Below are positions 47,155 to 58,112 of a DNA stretch of 64,000 nucleotides, piece by piece. Numbering within the stretch: the first letter of the stretch is position 1; every line of letters begins with the position of its first letter. Under the pieces are notes generated by a model. That model was not told the origin of the DNA. It saw only the letters and a program-made list of their open reading frames with translations, and searched no databases. Origin of the DNA: Rhodocollybia butyracea. Taxonomy: Eukaryota; Basidiomycota; Agaricomycetes; Agaricales; Omphalotaceae. Made by a program: the position numbers and the translations under genes. The stretch is from the NCBI GenBank assembly GCA_015501585.1, contig JADNRY010000014.1:496001-560000 (forward strand), given 5' to 3'.

Positions 47155-48700
47155 CTATTCTGGCCACCTTCGATAAAATTTTGAACTCCTTGCAGTACTA
47201 TGAGTGATGGCCATACTTCCCCTCGGTGAATTCGCTTGTGAATTAAATGAATTTGATAACTGTTCATAGCTCTGCTGGGCACACACATCCGTGGCATACA
47301 TTTGACTAGCACGGGCCCCGGCTGCTTCTAAATGGGATAATGTCGGTCTGTATTTCCTTTCCTTGGACCGATCATCAAGAAACCAGGAAAGCTCAGTAGG
47401 GTTGATGCGCTGCAATTCATGGGGTCGAATTCCTCGCTGTCCTGTGCCCTCCGATTCACAGCTTGCCTTTGCCACCTTCGTTATCAAGATTCTACTAAAG
47501 TATACTTACTTACTATACTACGTTAGTGACGAATACTCTGGCGGAAGCTCAACCACTTCAGGACCATTAAGCTCTCTGTCCTGTACATTCCGTACTGAAA
47601 CTACCAGTCCACTATCCTGGTGACGACGAAATATAACTCGGTTCCTCATATTCTCCAAAGTCTGCATGATATTGATTTCATCCGCTGAGCTTCCTGGCCT
47701 CAGAGCGGCATCAGGTTCAGGAACCTCAAATCTCAAACCCTCCCCAAGTATCGCCCGGGACCAAAGGAATGTCTGTATGCGCAGAAGGAACTGTAAGTAC
47801 TGGTGGGATACCATCCTCTATGACCATATTATCAGCTGAGGATGGGTTCTGCTTTCGCTCTCGCCGCTCTAGGCCATTGAGGATATACTTCCTATCAGAT
47901 CCAGCTCCAATAAAAGGTAATATAAAAGCATTCGATATTGCCATATCATTTGGAAGCATCCGCGCAGCCCCAAGCCGTCGTCGACGATGTTTGGTCCGAA
48001 TGAGGAGCGACACTAGGCATATTATAATCAGAACAGTGGCACCAATGGCACCACCAACGATTGCAGGCGTGTTTGATTTATGCAATGCAAGTGATATCAG
48101 AGATTGAGTTGGATCTGAGGTTGTTGGTGAACTTGTGGTCTCTACCACTGTAGTAGTGAACTTTGATTCCATTGATTCAGTGGTACTGATAAAAATCAGT
48201 ACAGGTTATGTTATGCAAAGAAGGAAAAACAAATTACATTGAGGAAGAAGGTCCTTGGATCGTAAAAGGAAGACTCGACGCAAATATGGCAGTAGGTTCC
48301 TCTGTAAGAGATATTCTATTACCAGTAGCAATCAGCAACGGGAACAGAACGGAAATGAGACTGTTTTAATTTACGGCTGCAAGTTTGATATGGCTTCCAA
48401 AACAAAATGTCTAGCAGCGAGTTAAGATAGCAATATCTGTTATAAGCATGTATGCAAAAGTTAATGTAACTGGGACGTACCCAGTTTCTATGGGGGTAAA
48501 GTTCAACGGTATTTCGGAAAGCCCTTGCGGAGATGGAAAGGTCCCAATTGTAGACCCGCCTTGTTGTGCAGTGGACCTAAGTATAACACTGAAGGCTGCC
48601 GTATCGAAAGAGTCTAGAAACAATGTGGCCAAAGTAGCTGTACCAAGTTCAGCTGTATTTGGTAAGCCAGTGAAGAGGAAACTGGTGGCAAGCGGGGTTA
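47155..48700 (-). CDS. Single-pass membrane protein with Ser/Thr-rich ectodomain and PPEY tail
   Basis: An ectodomain exon reads NTAELGTATLATLFLDSFDT, SVILRSTAQQGGSTIGTFPS and LNFTPIETG (about 48690-48470). A Thr/Ser stalk (SKFTTTVVETTSSPTTSDPT) leads to one transmembrane helix TPAIVGGAIGATVLIIICLV followed by a stop-transfer RTKHRRRR (about 48060-47985). The cytosolic tail includes VIFRRHQDSGLVVSVRNVQD and VVELPPEYSSL (47540), a PY-type WW-binding motif. It continues in a last exon with SWFLDDRSKERKYRPTLSHL to a stop at 47155. The architecture resembles mid2-like or mucin-type fungal surface proteins. The N-terminal exon and signal peptide could not be placed, and 48480-48230 is uncertain. 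Confidence 0.5.
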
Positions 48701-50308
48701 AGGAAAAAAAGAAACTTCCTCAACCTGTTAAATCAGCGATAGAAATTATAGAAGTATGCTCTCACAGTTTGCCAGTTACTCGAATATGCGCATTCCGCAT
48801 GTCCAGCAGCGAATTATTTTGATCAAGTACACGTGTAGGAGGATGGAGGAAAGAAGCAAGATTTTATTGGAGCGTATTTGCAGTCGGTATGTCACACAGC
48901 GATCACAGAAGGCAACCGCAAACTTGTCGGCCGTCTCATCGGTGTCTCCGTGTTACATGCCACCTTTTTAGCGGTTGCAAATATGCTCTAATAGACCATC
49001 ATGCATTTACCACAACGACGTTACTAGAACCCAGCAACTATCGTAATCACCGTACGGTCGTAGCTCAGCAACTTTGTTCGATGATTGAGAGATTCTGATC
49101 ATTCGCGTTTGTTCGATGGTTAACTTGATCACACACCACCATGTTAGACGTTACAGAAAGACAGCTTCCTGAAGGATGAGGCCTTGAGCTTGAGGGCCCG
49201 GGAGCAACAGAGAGTAGTACCTTCAGCAGGAAGCACTGGGAGAGTTCAAGTTGGAGTATATACACGATCTGGCTGATACAAGGAGAAATTAGAGGCATGT
49301 TCAAAAAACGACATGCTGAAGCGAAGTGACTAGATGCGGTCGTCGACAATGTCGGAAATTAAACTTTAATCTACTTAAGCGCCTGTAACTTATAAGGCGC
49401 TTGATACGGCCCCGGTCTTGTCCCGGTCATTACTTTTTTTTTTTACCAAGCCTATCACATATTTTGAGATGACATCAAGCCCTCGAACTGGCCGCTGCAG
49501 CTAATTCTCCGTTGTGTAACGTTAACTACATTAATTGTTGGGGGATCTTTCTTCGAACCGACTGTTCCAATCTCTGTGCTGTCCCAGGCAAACTTCAACG
49601 CACCGAATATCCCTCGCTCTTCAATGTCATCCGCAGACAAGTCGAAGCTTTACGAGGACTGAGTACTGATGAACCGGTAGATCTAGAGGAATAATATCGA
49701 GTCTGGCAGTATGGGTAGTAGAAGCGCCGCGTTATTGCGGCGAGACTCGGGAAGACAGGAGGCGACGCGTTCTTGACACTAGAACGACGATTACAGACAG
49801 AGGAGGAGATGGAGGATAATCTTGGAACGGCTGGACGGTCTGCTTTAGCATACGAGAATACAAGTACGGACGCTTTGCTTGCATGCTACAGATGCCACAT
49901 TGAGTCCAAGTACAAGGAAGTAAGTAGTGTCTGTAATACCCATCTCCCTCCTCGGTCTTTGAAAATCGAGGAAACGGTACAGTTATGAAAGACTCAAGAC
50001 ACCCATTGCTGAGTGTGAGGGCGCGGCAAAGAAGACTCAGCAGGTGTTTGTCGGAGTAATTGTGTAGAGTTAGTTTAAGCTGTGCGGTCGGTGACTCGGA
50101 GAGAATCGTCTCCCAGCTAAAGTGTAAGTGCCAAAAATGGCCGAAAGAAGTTTACTAAAAAAAGTTTGAACTTCAAGCGTGTGGCAAAGTATATGTTTCA
50201 AAGCCTTGTACATATACCTACTACGCACACAGCAACACAACTTCTCAATTTCTCAGCTCTACTATACATCCTTCCAACCCCACTTCCTCTACCCATTAGT
50301 TAGACCCC
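48701..50308. other. Intergenic region with unassigned short frames
   Basis: About 1.6 kb. A plus-strand stretch at 49512-49990 (VIRRQVEALRGLSTDEPVDL; LERRLQTEEEMEDNLGTAGR) reads like fragments of a protein, but no family is recognised. A 10-bp T tract lies at 49434. No RNA gene found. Confidence 0.35.
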
Positions 50309-50818
50309 TTAAACCCCATGAGCATACGATGGATCCTGTCCTCCCTTCACAATCGGCTTCGACACCTTCGGCGCCGGAGGCTCCGCACACCAACATCTCC
50401 CAGCACACTCCGGAGGCGGGTTCGCGTCTGCCAGTTCGCTTATTTTGCCTTTCTTACTGCACTTGTAATGCCCGATGCATTGAGGATATGCAGTCCCGCA
50501 TACGACCGATTGTCTGGATAACAGGTTGAATGTAAGCAAAGGAGTTTAACGAAAAGAATGATAAACTTACGCTCGGCGAGACAAGGTGTGTATGGGATTG
50601 TCAGAGTGGCCGCCGGGGACGTCTATGTGGACATCCACGCCGTTCTCGCCTGGACACCCTGTGAAAATTATTGTTAGATGCCTATGCTGGAATAGATGAT
50701 GGGTAGGAAGGCTTTACCGTTGTCGAGCGACCGTGATTCTCTTGCAGGAATGTACGCTGCGCTTGAAGCAAGCAGTGAAGACAATAGCGGTGGCGGCAAT
50801 GAGGGTTGAGAAACGCAT
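50309..50818 (-). pseudogene. Small cysteine-rich secreted protein, array copy 1 (frameshifted signal peptide)
   Basis: First of five tandem minus-strand paralogs. The last exon reads QSVVCGTAYPQCIGHYKCSK, LADANPPPECAGRCWCAEPP and ends SYAHGV at 50309. The middle exon encodes the CPGEN...VDVHIDVPGGHSDNPIHT block. In the first exon, from ATG 50818, the signal peptide MRFSTLIAATAIVFTAC is followed by an extra T (GCTTGCTTCAAGC, where copy 3 has GCTTGCTCAAGC). This throws SSAAYIPARESRSLDNG out of frame. It may be a pseudogene or a one-base assembly error; the rest is intact. TATA box at about 50962. Confidence 0.7.
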
Positions 50819-51179
50819 ATTGATAGTGAAGATAATTGGGTGATGGATAGTGAGAGTTGTAAGAAAGAAGTTATACTCGCAGAGTAGTTATGAGAAGCTG
50901 TTTGTGATTTGACTGAGTGTACCTGCACTTGGTGAAGAAAAATGGACGCAATCCTACCTGCTTTTATACCCCCCAGGTGGCACCGTGGCCCGGGTATGAG
51001 AGTGGGTTTGATGGTCTTCCCGGATATAGTAACAGCGCTCGATAGATTGCTTCAATTTGCGAAACCCGACGTTGACAATATATGGAAGACGTCGTTAATC
51101 AGTTGATTTCAATTATGGGCTATGTTTTCAGACGATTGGCCCATGACGGAGATCAACTGTCAATGATTGCTCGAGTTTC

Positions 51180-51215
51180 TACGTGAGTTTCAAGGCAGGA
51201 AGGAAGGAAGGAAGG
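51180..51215. repeat. GGAA/AAGG simple repeat
   Basis: About six tandem AAGG units near 51192-51217, between array copy 1 and the LRR-like fragment. Confidence 0.7.
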
Positions 51216-51417
51216 AAGAACAGGCGTGGTCCCATTGAGGAATAACCGGGCCCGCGCAATACACTGGCACAGCGCCAAATGTGTGCCGCGGATGCACGTA
51301 GCCAACCCTGCTGTGGCAGGATAAATTCAATCACCCCAGCGCGCGCACGAGTATCGTACGATGATGCGCATATACAACTTGGAGAAAGATAGAATTCGAA
51401 GGGCAATACCCAATTTA

Positions 51418-51990
51418 TCATACCTGCACTCCATTCATTCCAGCAACTACTACCCTCAAACCCTCTACATCCAACATCCGTAGCGGTTTATAGATGTCTG
51501 CATTAACTTCCCGTGAGGTAAACTTTAGAACCACGGATTGGATACAACTTCTCCCCATCGCTAACATCTCACCAGATCGATCCGAACCAGGTTTGGACCA
51601 GCGTGATTGAACCATGCTGACAAAAGCAGCATCGTCAAAGGGATAAGCATGTTGGTACCTCAAATGGAAACTGCGTAATTTCGGAACTAGGGAGATGGAA
51701 GTGGATTGGAGGTCATGGTGAGTTAGGGTCGAGATGAGATGCGAGGTGATGGGATTTTCGGACTGTCCATACTTGTCGACTTTAAAATCGAATTCAAAAT
51801 GAAGTAGAGCCGGAATAACTCGAAGGGCCGCGATAAGGTCCAAATCTGACATAAATACCCCCCGGAGCGTGAATGTGGTGAGTATACAGGACGATCTGAT
51901 CGTTTGTAGTGCAGACAGTTCCTCAGAGCTGAGATTTATACGGATTTGCGAAGGGTCGCCACATTGTGCGCAAGGTGGAGTCAATGTCAT
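51418..51990 (-). CDS. LRR-type (F-box-associated) protein fragment inside the array
   Basis: An uninterrupted 190-residue frame: LTTFTLRGVFMSDLDLIAAL, RVIPALLHFEFDFKVDKYGQ, SISLVPKLRSFHLRYQHAYP and FTSREVNADIYKPLRMLDVE, ending GLRVVVAGMNGVQV. The L..F.L....-L..L...P.L..-F pattern is that of degenerate leucine-rich repeats at the C-terminus of the many Agaricomycete F-box proteins. The F-box and N-terminal repeats are absent. It lies where the spacing between secreted-protein copies 1 and 2 is about 1 kb longer than elsewhere, so it is probably an inserted or captured fragment. Whether it is expressed is unknown. Confidence 0.45.
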   Translation of the reverse strand: MTLTPPCAQCGDPSQIRINLSSEELSALQTIRSSCILTTFTLRGVFMSDLDLIAALRVIPALLHFEFDFKVDKYGQSENPITSHLISTLTHHDLQSTSISLVPKLRSFHLRYQHAYPFDDAAFVSMVQSRWSKPGSDRSGEMLAMGRSCIQSVVLKFTSREVNADIYKPLRMLDVEGLRVVVAGMNGVQV

Positions 51991-52817
51991 TGAAAGAGTA
52001 GTTTATTCCAATAAGCGCCGAAACTCTCACAGCCAAGCAAAGCGGCAAACAAAGCAAGAGAAATCTAAGGCAGAATCGGAAACAAAAAATCGAGTTGCTA
52101 TGATGGCCATTATTTAGCCCTCCGGGCTAGCTAAGTAAGGCAAGGCCCAGCGAACAGTTTGTATGAATGATTCCAGAGGAGAAAGAAGTACGCTTATATA
52201 GAAATTACTAGCACACGTTCAAGAGCGCCAGTTTCGCTCTCTGAGGCCTTCTGAGGCTTGCTCCTTGATCAATTGACGACCTGGTCAAGCGAATAATTTA
52301 CATTGATCGAGTCAAGTACATACATATACTAGCACTATACTAGCCTAGCGAGCTACGTATCCGGATGACAGCATCTTCGAGTCGCAATAGCAAGTACTAT
52401 AGAGTCTGTACTTTTTCTGTCGAGGACTTACTTACACACATTGTGTGCACGATACTTGCCAGCCAAACCATACTGTACACACAATATTTATACAGACAGT
52501 TATAACGCCCTGATTCCCAGCTAAACTGGAGACATCGGGAAGGAATAGGAGGGATAGAAAGCTTCGGGTAGGTAGATTGCATAGGAGAAGGTCCGACAGA
52601 GGGATTCATCTTCACCGAAGTTCCTCCTATACATAGGCCCGTCTCTATCGAGCATGAGTCTTCTTAAAGGCAAGCGTTCGGAAATTCAATCGAAATCTTA
52701 AAATTGACGCAAAGTAGGTGCTTTAAGCCATGTATATCTACGTACACAGCAACACAACTTCTCAGCTCTATTATACATCCTTCCAACCCCACTTCCTCTA
52801 CCCATTAGTTAGACCCC
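51991..52817. other. Array spacer with conserved unit-end sequence
   Basis: Between the LRR fragment and copy 2. TAGCCCTCCGGGCTAGCTAA (about 52116) and GTATGAATGATTCCAG (52161) recur at the same relative place in later units (53.9, 55.4 and 57.0 kb). No gene seen. Confidence 0.5.
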
Positions 52818-53410
52818 TTAAACCCCATGAGCATACGATGGATCCTGTCCTCCCTTCACAATCGGCTTCGACACCTTCGGCGCCGGAGGCTCCGCACACC
52901 AACATCTCCCAGCACACTCCGGAGGCGGGTTCGCGTCCGCCAGTTCGCTTATTTTGCCTTTCTTGCTGCACTTGTAATGCCCGATGCATTGGGGGTACGC
53001 AGTTCCACACACGACGGATTGTCTGGATAAATCGATAAGAGATTGAGTGTAAGTGAGTAGAATTTGTATAATAAAAAAGGATGATAAACTCACGCTCGGC
53101 GAGACAAGGTGTGTATGGGATTATCAGAGTGGCCACCGGGGATATCTATGTGGACATCCACACCGTTTTCCCCTGGACACCCTGTGAGAGTTATCGTTAG
53201 ATGCCTATGTCAGGAAACATGAGGGACAGGAAGGCTTTACCGTTGTCGAGTGACCTTGCCTCTCTGTAAAATAGAGTGGCGTGCATAAGTGGCATTACCA
53301 AGAAGATCAGTGGAACCAAAGATTAAAACAAACCTTGCAGGAATGTACGCTGCGGTCGAACAAGCAGTGAAGACGATGGCGGTGACGGCAATGAGGGTTG
53401 AGAAACGCAT
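52818..53410 (-). CDS. Small cysteine-rich secreted protein, array copy 2 (extra intron)
   Basis: Starts at 53410 with MRFSTLIAVTAIVFTACSTA then AYIPAR. Unlike the other copies, the next bases are an intron (53264-53333, 70 bp, GTTTGT...TTTACAG). Removing it restores AREARSLDNG in the family frame. The remaining exons follow the family: CPGENGVDVHIDIPGGHSDN, PIHTLSRRA, QSVVCGTAYPQCIGHYKCSK and PPPECAGRCWCAEPP, ending SYAHGV at 52818. About 115 residues with seven Cys after the signal peptide. Predicted secreted; function unknown. TATA box at about 53561. Confidence 0.75.
53264..53333 (-). other. Copy-specific 70-bp intron
   Basis: Present only in array copy 2, splitting the Arg codon of the IPAR(E) motif. 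Flanking exon sequence (CCTGCAAG / AGAGGCAAGG) aligns continuously with the unsplit exon of copies 1, 3, 4 and 5. Confidence 0.75.
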
Positions 53411-54434
53411 ATCGATGATCGTGATACTTAGTTGTTGTGTGATAGATAGTGAGAGTTGTAAGAAAAAGGAGTTTTTACTCGCAGAGTAGTTTGAGAGAAG
53501 TTGTGATTTGACTGAGTGAACCTGCACTTGGTGAAGAAAAGTGAGTGCAATCCTACCTGCTTTTATACTCCTCAGGTGGCCCGGGTATGAGAGCCTCAGC
53601 AGCGTATGTAACAGAATTTTAGGGTTACAATTGACCGGCGACCTTTGGTCTTCCCAGATATAGTAACAGCGTCGGACTCTAGAACGCTTCAACTTGCGAA
53701 ACCCGATGTTGACATTACATTCAAGAAGGGAATTTATCCGTGGAAGAGTGAGGAAATTAAAGTGCTGTCGTCGATCAATTGATCTTACGAGTTTCACTGA
53801 GGCAGAGAAGGGCAGAGATCGACCTGCTATGATACGCTATGATGGCCGCCATTTGCCGCCTATTGTAGTCCTCCGGGCTAGTTAAGTAAGGCAAGGCCCA
53901 TCGAACAGTAAGTAAGTAAGTATGAATGATTCCAGGAGAGAAAGAAGTCCGCGTATATGGAGCTAGGGGAGTGCGCCGTGGATGTGTTCACCAGCACGAG
54001 TTCGAGGGTATCAGTTTCTCTCTCTGAGATTCCTCCTCGACGACCCTGGGAAAGTTAGTAAGGAATTTGTCCAAGCCATGCTAACCTAAACTGTTCGAGT
54101 CAAGTACTTAGAAATACTAATGTGCGCTAGAGGCTCAGAACATCGCGTGGGTACTGGGATGTTACTAACAGGTACCCCATACCTATATATACATAGTGCT
54201 GTATCTGCGTTTTGGGCTTAGACTATTTCATCTTCACCGAAGTTCCTCCAATACGCAAGTTCGCCTTTATCGAGCACGAATTTTCTTAAAGATAAATGGC
54301 CGAAGATATAGTCGAAACTCAAAAAATGATGCAAAGTAGATGCTTCAAGCCATGTATCCCTACATACACAGCGACACGACTCTCGAAAACTACTCTACTA
54401 CACATTTTTTCCAACCCACTTCCGCTATCATCCA

Positions 54435-54947
54435 TTAAACTCCATGAGCATACGACGGATCCTGCCCTCCCTTGACAATAGGCTTCGACACCTTGGGCGC
54501 CGGAGGTTCCGCACACCAACATCTCCCAGCACACTCCGGCGGAGGGTTCGCGTCTGCCAGTTCACTTATTTTGCCTTTCTTACTGCACTTGTAGTGCCCG
54601 ATGCATTGGGGGTAGGCAGTCCCGCAGACGACGGATTGTCTGGATAACACGTTAAACGTAAGCAAATGAGTTTGAACAAAGGTATGATAAACTTACGCTC
54701 GGCGAGACAAGGTGTGTATGGGATTGTCAGAGTGGCCACCGGGGACGTCTATGTGGACATCTACGGCATTCTCGCCTGGACACCCTGTTTGGAGATTATC
54801 GTTAGATGCCTTGGTTTGGAATAGATTGATGGACAGGAAGGCTTTACCGTTGTCGAGCGACCGTGATTCTCTTGCAGGAATGTAGGCTGCGCTTGAGCAA
54901 GCGGTGAAAATGATGGCGGTGGCCGCAATAAGAGTAGAGAAACGCAT
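54435..54947 (-). CDS. Small cysteine-rich secreted protein, array copy 3
   Basis: Intact copy. Exon 1 from 54947 gives MRFSTLIAATAIIFTACSSA and AYIPARESRSLDNG. A GTAAAG intron follows, then GCPGENAVDVHIDVPGGHSD and NPIHTLSRRA. After another intron the last exon reads QSVVCGTAYPQCIGHYKCSK, then LADANPPPECAGRCWCAEPP and SKPIVKGGQDPSYAHGV (stop 54435). Seven Cys lie in the mature part: one in CPGEN, three in C-x6-C-x5-C, three in C-x3-C-x1-C. SRRA before exon 3 could be a Kex2 site. TATA box at 55081. Family not recognised; likely lineage-restricted. Confidence 0.8.
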
Positions 54948-55100
54948 ATTGATGATGAGAGTTGGGTGATAGATAGTGAAAGTTGTAAGTTTTACTCGCA
55001 GAGTAGTTTGACAGAAGCTGTGTGATTTGACTGAGTGAACCTGCACTTGGTGAAGAAAAGTGAACCACAATCCTACCTGCTTTTATACTCCCCACGCCCG
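54948..55100 (-). promoter_or_regulatory. Conserved TATA-box promoter of the array genes (example copy 3)
   Basis: TATAAAAGCAGG on the minus strand, about 135-165 bp upstream of the ATG, is conserved in all five units (near 50962, 53561, 55081, 56700 and 58271), along with a conserved CAAGTGCAGGTTCACTCAGT block 25-60 bp downstream. This suggests shared, strong, regulated transcription. Confidence 0.6.
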
Positions 55101-56043
55101 GGTGTGAGAGCTCCAGCAGCGTATGTAAGTAACAGAATTTCAAGTTTTACAATTGACCGATGGTCTTCCCGGATATGGTAACAGCGTCGGATAGAATGGT
55201 TCAACTTGCGAAATACGACGTTGACATCACATTCAAGAAGGGAATTTATTCATGGAAAACTAAGTAAACCAAAGTGCTGTCGTCGATCAAATAATTTTAC
55301 GGGTTTCACTGAGGCAGAGATCGACCTGCAATGATATGCTATGCTATGATGGCCGCCATTTGTAGCCTATTGTAGCCCTCCGGGCTAGCTAAGTAAGGTA
55401 AGGCCTGTCAAATGGTTTGTATGAATGATTCCAGGAGAGAAAGTGCGCATATACGGAACTAGGGAATGCGTCGTGGATGTGCTTGTTTCTCTCACTGACC
55501 CTGGGAAAAGCAGAAAGGAACTTGCCCAGGCATAATAAATTGCACCGATCGAGTCCTGATCGAGTCCTACAGATACTAATGTGAGCTAGAAGTTCAAAAA
55601 CTTCGCGTGAATACTGGGATGTACTAATAGATGCTCCATACATATATGTAGTATATTCAGACGCCTGGCTCGATCATTCTGTATCTACCGCATAAGGTGA
55701 CAGGAGTACCTTGGAGGAGCACATAGCGGGCTCAGAACTGTATACATGACTTTCATCGCAGGGAGCGTCAAGAAGGCCTGCTACAAGGAGGTAGATTGTG
55801 TGAGATCAAACTATTTTAGCCTCAGTGAAGTTCCTCCTACACCCATAGGCGCGTCTCTATTCAGCGTGAGTTTTCTTAAAGGCAAACCGTCGGAAATTCA
55901 CTGGAAACCTCCAAAAATGCAGCCAAGTAAATGCTTTAAGCCGTGTATTCCTACGTACACAGCAACACAGCTCTCTCCCTAACAACTCTACTAGATATTT
56001 TTCCACCACATCTCCCCCATCTATCTATCTATTACTCTATCCG

Positions 56044-56560
56044 TTAGACCCCATGAGCGTACGACGGATCCTGACCCCCCTTCACAATAGGCTTCGACAC
56101 CTTGGGTGCCGGAGGCTCCGCACACCAACATCTCCCAGCACACTCCGGGGGCGGGTTCGCATCTTTCAGCTCGCTTATTTTGCCGTTTTTACTGCATTTG
56201 TAGTGCCCGACGCATTGAGGGTAGGAAGTTCCGCATACGACGGATTGTCTAGAAAAGACCAAGTGTAAGCAAATGAGATTTAACAAGAAAAAAAGAGTGT
56301 GGAGTATGATAAACTCACGCTCGGCGAGACAAAGTGTGTATGGGATTATCAGAGTGGCCGCCGGGGATGTCTATGTGCACGTCCACGTTCTCGCCTGGAC
56401 AACCTGTTGGGATTATCATTAGATTCCTATGTTGGAATAGATGATAGAGGAAAGCCTTACCGTTATCGAGCGACCGTGATTCTCTTGCAGGAATGTAGGC
56501 TGCGCTTGAACAAGCAGCGAAGACAATGGCGGTGGCGGCAATGAGGGTAGAGCAACGCAT
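56044..56560 (-). CDS. Small cysteine-rich secreted protein, array copy 4
   Basis: Intact copy starting MRCSTLIAATAIVFAACSSA and AYIPARESRSLDNG (56560). Then CPGENVDVHIDIPGGHSDNP with one residue fewer than copy 3, IHTLSRRA, and a last exon with SVVCGTSYPQCVGHYKCSKN, GKISELKDANPPPECAGRCW and SYAHGV (stop 56044). The substitutions K/N, A/K and I/V show modest divergence from copies 1-3 and similarity to copy 5. TATA box at about 56700. Confidence 0.8.
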
Positions 56561-57590
56561 ATTGATGATGATAGTTGGGTGACTCGGATAGATAGTGAAA
56601 GTTGTAAGAAGTTTTACTCGCAGAGTAGTTTGAGAGAAGCTGTGATTTGACTGAGTGAACCTGCACTTGGTGAGGAAAAGTGAACGCAATCCTATCTGCT
56701 TTTATACTCTCCAGATGGCCCGGGTGTGAGAAGGTGTGAGAGCGCCACTGCAGCAGCGCATGTAATAAAATTTTTTAGGGTTTACATTTGACCGATGGTC
56801 TTCCCAGATATAGTGACGGCGTCGGATAGATTGCTTCAATTTGCGAAACCCGACGTTGACACTCAGACTAAGTACAATCAAGAAGGGAATTTATCTGTGC
56901 AAGACTAAGGGAATCAAAGTGCTGTCGTCGATCAATTAATTTTACGAGTTTCACTGAGGAAGAGATCGACCTGCTATGATATGCTATGATGGCAGCCATT
57001 AGTCGCCTATTGTAGCCATCCGGGCTAGCTAAGTAAGGCAAGGCCCGTCAAACAGTTTGTATGAATGATTCCAGGAGAGAAAGTGCGCATATATGGAACA
57101 AGGGAGCGCGTCCGAGTCGTGGGTGTACTTACTAGCACAAAGGTGCCAGTTCTCGCTCACTACCTCTGGGAAAACAGTAAGTAACTTGTCCAGGAAATAA
57201 TTTGCATTGATCGAGTCAAGTACTTACAGATACTAATGTGAACTAGATATTCAGAACTTCGTGTGTGCGCTGGGATGTACTAACAGGGACCCAATAACTT
57301 ACATGTATTATATTCAGACTTGATAATTTATAAAAAGTATCTGTGTTTTGGGGTCAGACTATTTTCAGCCTTAGCAAGTTCCTCCGATCTAGGACCTACG
57401 CATAGGCTCGTCTCTCGTTTTTATCGAGCTGAGTCTTCTTGAAGCCAGATGGCCGAAAATTCAAAATGGAAACCTCAAAAGATGCAGCAAAGTAGATGCT
57501 TTAAGCCATGTATTCCTACGTACACAGCAACACAGCTCTCAAAAACGACTCTACTATACATTTTTTCTAACCCACTTCCTCTACCATCCA

Positions 57591-58112
57591 TTAAACCCCG
57601 TGAGCATACGACGGATCCTGCCCTCCCTTCACAATAGGCTTCGACTTTTTGGGTGCCGGAGGCTCCGCACACCAACATCTCCCAGCACACTCCGGCGGGG
57701 GGTTCGCGTCTTTCAGCTCGCTTATTTTGCCGTTTTTACTGCACTTGTAGTGCCCGATGCATTGAGGGTACGACGTCCCGCATACGACAGATTGTCTGGG
57801 TAAATCGATAAGGGATCAAGTTGTAAGTAAACGAGTTCAAGGAAAAAGAATGACAAACTCACGCTCGGCGAGACAAAGTGTGAATGGGATTGTCAGAGTG
57901 GCCTCCGGGGATGTCAATGTGTACATCCACGGCGTTCTCGCCACACCCTGTTTGGAGATCATCGTTAGATTCTTATGTTGGAATAGATGATAGATAGGAA
58001 GGTGTTACTTACCATTATCGAGTGATCGTGCTTCTCTTGCAGGAATGTACGCTGCGCTCGAGCAAGCAGTGAAGACAATGGCGGTGGCAGCGATGAGGGT
58101 TGAGAAACGCAT
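57591..58112 (-). CDS. Small cysteine-rich secreted protein, array copy 5
   Basis: Intact copy starting MRFSTLIAATAIVFTACSSA and AYIPAREARSLDNG (58112). A canonical GTAAGT donor follows. The second exon lacks the Pro of CPGEN (reads GCGENAVDVHIDIPGGHSDN), an in-frame three-base deletion. The last exon has SVVCGTSYPQCIGHYKCSKN, GKISELKDANPPPECAGRCW and PKKSKPIVKGGQDPSYAHGV. TATA box at 58271. It shares 5' flanking sequence with copy 1, not with copies 2-4. Confidence 0.8.

Noticed and set aside
49050..49080. tRNA-like GTCGTAGCTCAGCAAC
   Set aside because: Resembles an A box, but no B box or acceptor-stem partner follows within tRNA length.
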